The notes under the pieces were generated by a model. It did not search any database. It saw nothing but the letters and a program-made list of their open reading frames with translations, and had not been told where the DNA came from. Position numbers and translations under genes: made by a program. A stretch of 59,996 nt of DNA from Gemmatimonadota bacterium. Its GTDB lineage: Bacteria; Gemmatimonadota; Gemmatimonadetes; Longimicrobiales; Gaopeijiaceae. Where the stretch lies: assembly GCA_030827315.1 (NCBI GenBank), contig JAURER010000018.1, positions 1-59,996 on the forward strand, in the 5' to 3' direction. This document shows, piece by piece, positions 54,707-59,996 of the stretch. The stretch's first letter is position 1. Each line of letters starts with the position of its first letter.

Positions 54707-55387
54707 CTAGACCTCGACGAGCTTCCCGTGATCCACTGTCAGGATCCGGTCCATGCGGCCGGCGAGCTCGCGCGAGTGGGTCACCACCATGAGCGTCGCT
54801 CCCGCATCCCGTACGAGCGCCTCGAGGAGTTCCACGACCCGCTCGCCGGTGTCCTGATCCAGGTTGCCGGTCGGCTCGTCCGCGAGCAGCAGATCGGGTC
54901 CGTGAATGAGCGCACGCGCGATCGCCACCCGCTGCTGCTCTCCGCCGGACAGGCGGTCGGGGAAGGCGGCGGCACGATCCTCCAGTCCGACCGAGGCGAG
55001 CAGCGCCAGCGCGCGTTCACGGCCACGCTCCGAGCCCGTCAGCTCGAGTGGCAGGAGGAGGTTCTCCAGCACCGTGAGCGTTGGGAGGAGATTGAAGAAC
55101 TGGAAGACGAAGCCGACGTGCGAACGCCGAAAGAGCGTCCGGTCGCGTTCCGACAGGGTCGCAAGGTCTCTACCGCCGACGCGGATCGTGCCCGAATCGG
55201 GTAGGTCGATTCCGGACACGAGGTTGAGCAGCGTGGACTTCCCGGAGCCGGAGGGTCCGAGGATGGCGACGCGCTCTCCCGCGCGGACCACGGCCGAGGC
55301 GCCGCGCAGGACGGCGTGCGTCCGCTCCCCTTCCCGGTAGCTCTTGTCGACGTCGATCAATTCGATCGACGGTCCCTTCGGATTCAA
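54707..55387 (-). CDS. LolD/MacB-type ABC transporter ATPase
   Basis: A 226-aa nucleotide-binding protein: Walker [10 protein letters not shown], the Q-loop in [16 protein letters not shown] (family-typical for LolD/MacB), signature [15 protein letters not shown], Walker [13 protein letters not shown], and the H-loop VVTHSRELA. It begins the operon ATPase - permease - AttH-like lipoprotein, with only three bases to the permease gene. Confidence 0.93.
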   Translation of the reverse strand: MNPKGPSIELIDVDKSYREGERTHAVLRGASAVVRAGERVAILGPSGSGKSTLLNLVSGIDLPDSGTIRVGGRDLATLSERDRTLFRRSHVGFVFQFFNLLPTLTVLENLLLPLELTGSERGRERALALLASVGLEDRAAAFPDRLSGGEQQRVAIARALIHGPDLLLADEPTGNLDQDTGERVVELLEALVRDAGATLMVVTHSRELAGRMDRILTVDHGKLVEV

Positions 55388-55408
55388 GCGGGGAGCGTCT
55401 CCCGGTCC

Positions 55409-55894
55409 TCAGCCCCCCTTGCCCTCCAGCTGCTGCGGAAGGGTCGAAAGCTCGAGTACCCTGTACCGGCGTTCCCCGACGGGCAACTGAATGCCCACCT
55501 CTTCGCCTTCCCTGGCGCCGAGGAGGCCCCGCCCGATCGGCGACGCGAGTGAAACCTGACCCGCGTCGAGGTCGATGAAATCGCCGGCCGTGATCGTGAA
55601 GGTGAAGTCCTCTTCCATGCCGAGGTCGCGGATCTTCACCCTGGAGCCGAAGCCTACCCGGTCGTAGGGCATTTCGTTCACGTCGATCTTGGACAGCTCC
55701 GTCATTCTCGACGTGAGATGATTCAGGCGCGCCTCGACGAAGCCCTGGCGCTCTTTCGCGGCCTTGAACTCGGCGTTCTCACGGAGGTCGCCGTGCTCCA
55801 TGGCGGTCTTGATCCGGGCGGGAAGCTCGACGTTGAGTTCCTGCATGAGATTCTCGATCTCGGCCTCAATCTTCTCTCGGATTTCCTGGAGCAT
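55409..55894 (-). CDS. greA: Transcription elongation factor GreA
   Basis: A 161-aa protein with the N-terminal coiled coil carrying the acidic tip (HGDLRENAEFKAAKERQGFVEARL) that reaches RNA polymerase's active site. A C-terminal FKBP-like domain follows (SRVKIRDLGMEEDFTFTI, SLASPIGRGLLG). It rescues backtracked polymerase by stimulating transcript cleavage. Length matches the family (about 158). Confidence 0.95.
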   Translation of the reverse strand: MLQEIREKIEAEIENLMQELNVELPARIKTAMEHGDLRENAEFKAAKERQGFVEARLNHLTSRMTELSKIDVNEMPYDRVGFGSRVKIRDLGMEEDFTFTITAGDFIDLDAGQVSLASPIGRGLLGAREGEEVGIQLPVGERRYRVLELSTLPQQLEGKGG

Positions 55895-56189
55895 GGGAGC
55901 ACCTCGGTGCCTGGGGGCGCCACCGGACGTCGGTCACGGGCGGGTCGGGAACGGAAAGCGAGCGCCGCCCCAGAGGTCTGGGACGGCGCACGGGACCAAG
56001 GATATGCGCTGCGGCACCGCCGCGGTAGCGCCACGCGCATGCCGCGGTCAGCTCAGGGCCCTGACTCGGGCAGAACGCTCGACCGGACTCGAGGGTGCGA
56101 TGCAGGTGGAGCGTGCCCGACGGACGCAAGAAAGGGAGGGAGACACGGCAACGCCCCTCGCCCTCGGACAGGGCCCGCCCCACGGTCGG

Positions 56190-56681
56190 TCAGCTGCGTG
56201 GGTCTGACTCCGCGAGCACCTTGTCCCGCCGGTCGTCACGGTCGGCCTTCACGGCGGCGCGCACCTGCGGATACTTAAGGCCGAGAATCTGCCCGGCACA
56301 GATGGCGGCGTTGACAGCACCGTGCTTGCCGATGGCGAACGTCGCGACCGGAATACCGCTGGGCATCTGGACCGTCGAGAGCAGCGAGTCGAGGCCGTCG
56401 AGCGACCAGCCCTTCACAGGCACCGCGAGAATCGGGAGTGTGGTCTTCGAAGCGAGCACGCCGGCGAGGTGCGCTGCGCCGCCGGCAGCCGCAATGATGA
56501 GCTCCAGACCCCGCTCTTCAGCGGACCGCGAGAACTCGATCGCCACGTCGGGCGTGCGGTGGGCAGACATGACACGGACCTCGGAATCGATACCGAGCGC
56601 ATCCAGCGTCGCTACCGTGTGCTGCATCGTATCCCAGTCGGACTTCGATCCCATGACTACACCGACCACCGGCCTGGACAT
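56190..56681 (-). CDS. purE: N5-carboxyaminoimidazole ribonucleotide mutase
   Basis: A 163-aa class I PurE. MGSKSDWDTM is the substrate-binding motif, MSAHRTP contains the catalytic His, and IIAAAGGAAHLAGVLAS and PVKGWSLDGLDSLLSTVQMP complete the active site. It converts N5-CAIR to CAIR in purine synthesis. A GGGAGAAG precedes the ATG at 56681. No purK follows within the window; 295 bases separate it from greA. Confidence 0.95.
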   Translation of the reverse strand: MSRPVVGVVMGSKSDWDTMQHTVATLDALGIDSEVRVMSAHRTPDVAIEFSRSAEERGLELIIAAAGGAAHLAGVLASKTTLPILAVPVKGWSLDGLDSLLSTVQMPSGIPVATFAIGKHGAVNAAICAGQILGLKYPQVRAAVKADRDDRRDKVLAESDPRS

Positions 56682-57142
56682 CTTTTGCTTCTCCCGTTTC
56701 CCGAGCGAGTGTGATCCTGCAGTGCGAAACTGCCGCGGGACGTTGCCTGAAGGTCGGACGAGGGTCAAGGGATCACGGGTGGTGGTCGCGAGGAGCGGTG
56801 AGCCAGGCGGTCGAGCAGGGTCACCCTGAACGAACGCCGACGTCACGACGCTTCTGCCGCGGGTCGCCGAGGCCGGGCACTCAGTGGTCCCCACGCGGGC
56901 CGAAATCCGAGTCGTGCATCGGCGCCGCGCGCCGGCGGCACACCCGCCCCGCGACCGTGCCTGCCCACGACGCTTCGGTTTATAAACTTTAATACTTGTA
57001 TTTTTAGCGCGACGGGGGACATCTTGCTACGTGGTCGCCCCAGAGGCGGAATGGCGGCACGCTCCGCAATTCCTCGTGTTCGAATTGCCGTGACATTAAC
57101 GGGGAGCGCATGGTGCGCCCCCGCATGGTCGAAGGAGATTCC
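56682..57142. other. Divergent promoter region with an isolated AT-rich block
   Basis: 460 bases without a supported gene between purE and the outer-membrane protein gene. Most of it is GC-rich and featureless; the exception is the AT-rich block near 56978-57007. Confidence 0.5.
56978..57007 (+). promoter_or_regulatory. AT-rich promoter-like block
   Basis: About 30 bases of almost pure A/T (including the palindrome GTTTATAAAC at 56978-56987, then TTTAATACTTGTATTTTTA) stand out in the GC-rich background, 135 bases upstream of the outer-membrane protein gene. It is a likely promoter or protein-binding site; exact boxes cannot be assigned. Confidence 0.45.
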
Positions 57143-58177
57143 ATGGTTCGCAGGAGCCTGATTGCAGCAGCACTCTTCTCGGTCGCCGCACCGTTGGCCG
57201 CCCAAAGTCCGGTGGCGCAGCCGGGCGAGTGGACGTGGTCGCTGAATCGTCCGGATGCCCTCGCGCCCATCGGAGTCTTCGGCGCCCGGGCCATGGAGAA
57301 GGGCGAGTTCCAGGTCTCGTACCGCTACCAGCAGTCGAACTGGCAGGGCGTGTACTTCAACACGGATTCGCTGTCTCTTCTCGACGTCCTCGTCCTCTAC
57401 GACGACGCACCGCAGACGCGTCGAGACCTGCGTCACCGGGTTCGCTTCGAGTACGGGGTCTCGGAGCGTCTGACGCTCGTGGCTCGTGGCGAGTACGCGG
57501 TGATCCAGCGGCAGACCTTCGCGAACAACGCCCCCTTCCGCTATGGCATCGAGGCCCTCGGAGATGTCGAAGTGGGTGCGCTCCTGCAGGCGTACGCGCA
57601 GGGACCGTACCGTATGATCCTGCAGGGTGGCGCGATCATCCCGACAGGAAAGGCGGCTACGTACGCGGACACGACCCGGGCCAAGACCGGTACCGAGGTC
57701 GCCCTCCCCTATGACATGCGTCCGGGCTCCGGGACCTTCGCCGCGATCGGCGGCGTCACGGGCACCGTTCAGAACGAGGTCGGCTCTCTCGGCGTGCAGT
57801 TCCGGATCCGTGCCGACTTCGGCTTCAACGATTTCGACTACCGCCTCGGCCAGCAGTACGAGGCCAACGGCTGGGCGGCGTACAAGATCAACTCGGTCTT
57901 CAGCGTTTCGGGCGGCGTCCGGTGGGAGAACTTCCGCCCGATCGAGGGTCGGGACACACGCCTCTACACCTTCGGCGACCCGCAGAACTGGGCCTCCCAG
58001 CTGTCGGGCCAGCGGGCGCACATGCCGCTCGGAGTGAACATGCTCATGCCCGCAGGCAGCCCGCTCGCCGGGCACCGGTTTGCGGCCGAGATGGTATATA
58101 CGCTGCACCACAACTACGACGCCCCCCAGATGGGCATGGACTGGGGCTTCAACCTCGGGTACTTCGTGTCGTTCTGA
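57143..58177 (+). CDS. Outer-membrane beta-barrel protein (phenol-transport-like)
   Basis: A 344-aa exported protein with a signal peptide (APLAAQ-SP). A chain of amphipathic strands such as FQVSYRYQQSNWQG, RHRVRFEYGVSERLTLVARGEY and GGVRWENFRPIEG leads to the terminal aromatic strand GFNLGYFVSF. This matches the transporter/MetA-pathway type of outer-membrane protein. The start at 57143 has AAGGAG five bases upstream. A terminator follows. Cargo unknown. Confidence 0.82.
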   Translation: MVRRSLIAAALFSVAAPLAAQSPVAQPGEWTWSLNRPDALAPIGVFGARAMEKGEFQVSYRYQQSNWQGVYFNTDSLSLLDVLVLYDDAPQTRRDLRHRVRFEYGVSERLTLVARGEYAVIQRQTFANNAPFRYGIEALGDVEVGALLQAYAQGPYRMILQGGAIIPTGKAATYADTTRAKTGTEVALPYDMRPGSGTFAAIGGVTGTVQNEVGSLGVQFRIRADFGFNDFDYRLGQQYEANGWAAYKINSVFSVSGGVRWENFRPIEGRDTRLYTFGDPQNWASQLSGQRAHMPLGVNMLMPAGSPLAGHRFAAEMVYTLHHNYDAPQMGMDWGFNLGYFVSF

Positions 58178-58198
58178 ACGTTGCCGACCAGAAACGCA

Positions 58199-58230
58199 AA
58201 GGGGTCCGGGGCTGACGCCCCGGACCCCTT
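58199..58230. terminator. Bidirectional terminator between convergent genes
   Basis: AAGGGGTCCGGGGC (58199-58212) pairs with GCCCCGGACCCCTT (58217-58230) around a TGAC loop. It lies 21 bases after the outer-membrane protein stop and 37 bases beyond the tyrS stop, so it can end both transcripts; the T tracts are short on both sides. Confidence 0.82.
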
Positions 58231-58266
58231 CGTTCTGCCCCCTGCCTCCGACCGAGCGGAGGTGGC

Positions 58267-59547
58267 TCAGCGCACGACCGCGACCAGGTGGTAGCTCTTC
58301 TTTCCCTTCCTCAGGAGAACGAAGCGCCCCTCGATGGCATCGTCGACGGTGATGGCGCGGGCAGCGTCGTCGACCCGCGCGTTGTTTACGTACACCCCTC
58401 CGCCTTCGATGGCGCGTCGCGCGTCACCCTTGGAAGAAGCCAGCCCGGTTTCGGCGAGTAGCTCGACCAGGGGCCGCCCCTCGCCTGCGAGACCCGTGGC
58501 CGGCACCTCCGACGACGGCACGTCCGCGAAGACGTCGGCGATCTCGTCCGCGGCCAGCCCCTCGATGTCGCCGCTGAACAGCGCCCGCGTCGCTCGCTCC
58601 GCCGCGGCCAGGCCCGTCTCGCCATGCAGCCGACGCGTCACGTCCTCGGCGAGCGCGCGCTGCGCCGCGCGCCGTTGCGGCTCGGCGGCCAGTGACTCGG
58701 CCAGTTCCGTCACACGCGCCGCGGGCAGGAGGGTGAAATACCGGAGGTATCGGACCGCATCCTCGTCCTGGACGTTGATCCAGTACTGGTAGAATCGGAA
58801 CGGCGATGTCAGCTCGGGATCGAGCCATACGTTGCCCGCCTCGGACTTGCCGAACTTCGTTCCCGAGGCGTTGGTCACGAGCGGAAAGACGACACCGAAC
58901 GCCCGACCTCCCTCCACCCGCCGGACGAGGTCGATACCGGCCGTGATGTTGCCCCACTGATCGCTCCCACCCATCTGGACGGTGCACCCCTCGCGCCGGT
59001 AGAGCTCCAGGAAGTCGTACGACTGGAGCAGCGCGTAGGAGAACTCCGTGTAAGAAATCCCGCTGTCCTCGTTTTCGAGGCGTCGCTTCACCGATTCCTT
59101 GGCCATGAGCTGGTTGACCGAGAAGTGCTTGCCGATGTCGCGAAGGAAGTCGACCAGGCTCAGACTTCCCAGCCAGTCGAGGTTGTTGCGCATGCGAGCG
59201 GGGTTCGTCTTGACCTCGAAGTCGAGAAAGTGCTCGAGCTGGCGGCGGATCCCGTCGGCGTTCTCCGCGGCCATCTCCCGGGTCAGCAGCTGGCGTTCGG
59301 CGGTCTTGCCCGAGGGATCCCCGATGAGCCCCGTGCCCCCGCCGACCAGCGCGAGCGGCGTGTGGCCGGCTCTCTGGGCGTGCACGAGCCCCATGATCGG
59401 CACCAGGCTGCCGAGGTGGAGGCTCGCGGCGGTCGGGTCGAACCCGATGTAGATCGTGCGGGGAGCGCCGGCGAGATGCTCGGCCACTCCCTCGGTCGCG
59501 TCCTGGAGCAGGTCGCGGGCCCGGAACTCGTCGAGGAGTGAAGTCAT
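58267..59547 (-). CDS. tyrS: Tyrosyl-tRNA synthetase
   Basis: A 426-aa class Ic aminoacyl-tRNA synthetase. The HIGH-type motif is HLGSL (residues near 44), the KMSKS motif is KFGKS, and GGSDQWGNI and YTEFSYALLQSYDFLEL are tyrosine-binding segments. A C-terminal S4 RNA-binding domain (SSKGDARRAIEGGGVYVNN) ends the protein. Length is typical. It charges tRNA-Tyr. Confidence 0.96.
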   Translation of the reverse strand: MTSLLDEFRARDLLQDATEGVAEHLAGAPRTIYIGFDPTAASLHLGSLVPIMGLVHAQRAGHTPLALVGGGTGLIGDPSGKTAERQLLTREMAAENADGIRRQLEHFLDFEVKTNPARMRNNLDWLGSLSLVDFLRDIGKHFSVNQLMAKESVKRRLENEDSGISYTEFSYALLQSYDFLELYRREGCTVQMGGSDQWGNITAGIDLVRRVEGGRAFGVVFPLVTNASGTKFGKSEAGNVWLDPELTSPFRFYQYWINVQDEDAVRYLRYFTLLPAARVTELAESLAAEPQRRAAQRALAEDVTRRLHGETGLAAAERATRALFSGDIEGLAADEIADVFADVPSSEVPATGLAGEGRPLVELLAETGLASSKGDARRAIEGGGVYVNNARVDDAARAITVDDAIEGRFVLLRKGKKSYHLVAVVR

Positions 59548-59596
59548 GTCGGGAAGGCTACGCCAGGCGGCGGACGGGTCAACCCTCCGGGGCGGC

Positions 59597-59996
59597 TCAC
59601 CACCCCATGCGCCGGCGCAGCGCGATGACGTGCCCTTCGTGGTGAACGCAGTGCCAGCCGTAGACCTCGAGGAGTCGGTCCACCGTCACCGCCCCCAGTT
59701 CGGGATGGTCGACGGTCCGGGCAAAGGCCTCCGGCGGCAGCGAACGAAGGAAGTGGACCCACCGGGCATGCAAGCCATCCAGAACCCCGAGCGACGGCTC
59801 GACCGGGCCCGTGCGGGCGTCCTCCAGCTCGGCCCAGGCGTCCTGGTCGTAGGTGCAGATCCGGGGATGCTCCTCGGTGACCGCCAGGCGAAAGCGGAGG
59901 TAGGAATTCAGGTGCGAGTCCGCCAGGTGGTGCACCAGCTGCCGCACCGTCCACCCTCCGTCGCGGTAGCACGTGTCGAGCTGGCCGTCGTCGAGC
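59597..59996 (-). CDS. DinB/YfiT-family metal-binding protein, 5' end beyond the window
   Basis: The visible 132 codons of a four-helix DinB-fold protein; the start lies past the window edge. Metal-binding His residues appear in VRQLVHHLADSHLN and WHCVHHEGHVIALRRRMGW, with GGWTVRQLVHH typical of the YfiT/BstA (bacillithiol or mycothiol S-transferase-like) group. Function is probably thiol transfer or metal-dependent hydrolysis; the exact substrate is not predictable. Confidence 0.82.
   Translation of the reverse strand, partial: LDDGQLDTCYRDGGWTVRQLVHHLADSHLNSYLRFRLAVTEEHPRICTYDQDAWAELEDARTGPVEPSLGVLDGLHARWVHFLRSLPPEAFARTVDHPELGAVTVDRLLEVYGWHCVHHEGHVIALRRRMGW

Overview
This is a GC-rich (roughly 70 percent by eye) bacterial chromosome segment with densely packed genes on both strands. 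Many products carry signal peptides ending in AQ-type cleavage sites, outer-membrane barrels, Tat signals or lipoboxes, so the cell is Gram-negative. The sortilin/BNR-repeat exoprotein, duplicated creatininase-like protein, DUF481 barrel, NqrB/RnfD-like membrane protein and general style suggest Gemmatimonadota. That assignment is inference; no rRNA is present to fix it.

Layout. 1-2.3 kb: a serine beta-lactamase-like hydrolase, a stop-interrupted small gene and a small membrane protein. 2.3-9.3 kb (minus): a translationally coupled operon for a membrane-anchored molybdopterin oxidoreductase (fused FeS/NrfD protein, catalytic subunit without Tat signal, TorD-type chaperone, SulP anion transporter), best read as a SoeABC-like sulfite oxidase or relative. 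9.3-12.1 kb: four poorly characterised proteins. 12.1-17.1 kb (minus): a Tat-exported xanthine-oxidase-family aldehyde oxidoreductase of PaoABC type with a cytochrome b partner and a strong terminator. 17.2-27.7 kb: a circularly permuted D-amino-acid-oxidase-like enzyme, a cupin lipoprotein, a methyltransferase interrupted by an in-frame UGA, an ABC-F ATPase, remnants of a two-component system, a phospholipase-D-like protein, an EEP-family hydrolase, a frameshifted lipoprotein and ManA. 27.8-41.5 kb: mostly envelope and exported proteins, tRNA-Ala(UGC), and a peroxiredoxin whose catalytic residue is encoded by UGA. 41.6-50.8 kb: CcdA/TlpA thiol redox, a parvulin, an M50-like membrane protease, an unassigned small transcription unit, FG-GAP and redoxin proteins, a cobalamin-binding-like protein, a Tat-exported PLP enzyme and a VOC dioxygenase. 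50.9-60 kb: an AttH/CrtC-ABC exporter operon, GreA, PurE, an outer-membrane barrel, TyrS and a DinB-family protein cut by the window edge.

The main discovery is that two genes far apart, on opposite strands, are each interrupted by exactly one in-frame UGA, and each UGA is followed at the right distance by a hairpin whose apical loop begins CGUG. In the peroxiredoxin the UGA falls exactly on the peroxidatic cysteine of the TxxC motif. In the methyltransferase it immediately follows a Cys codon in a conserved loop. Both are best explained as selenocysteine codons with bacterial SECIS elements, which makes this a selenoprotein-encoding genome. Other gene disruptions here (a TAA, several frameshifts) are not of this kind and are treated as decay or assembly error.
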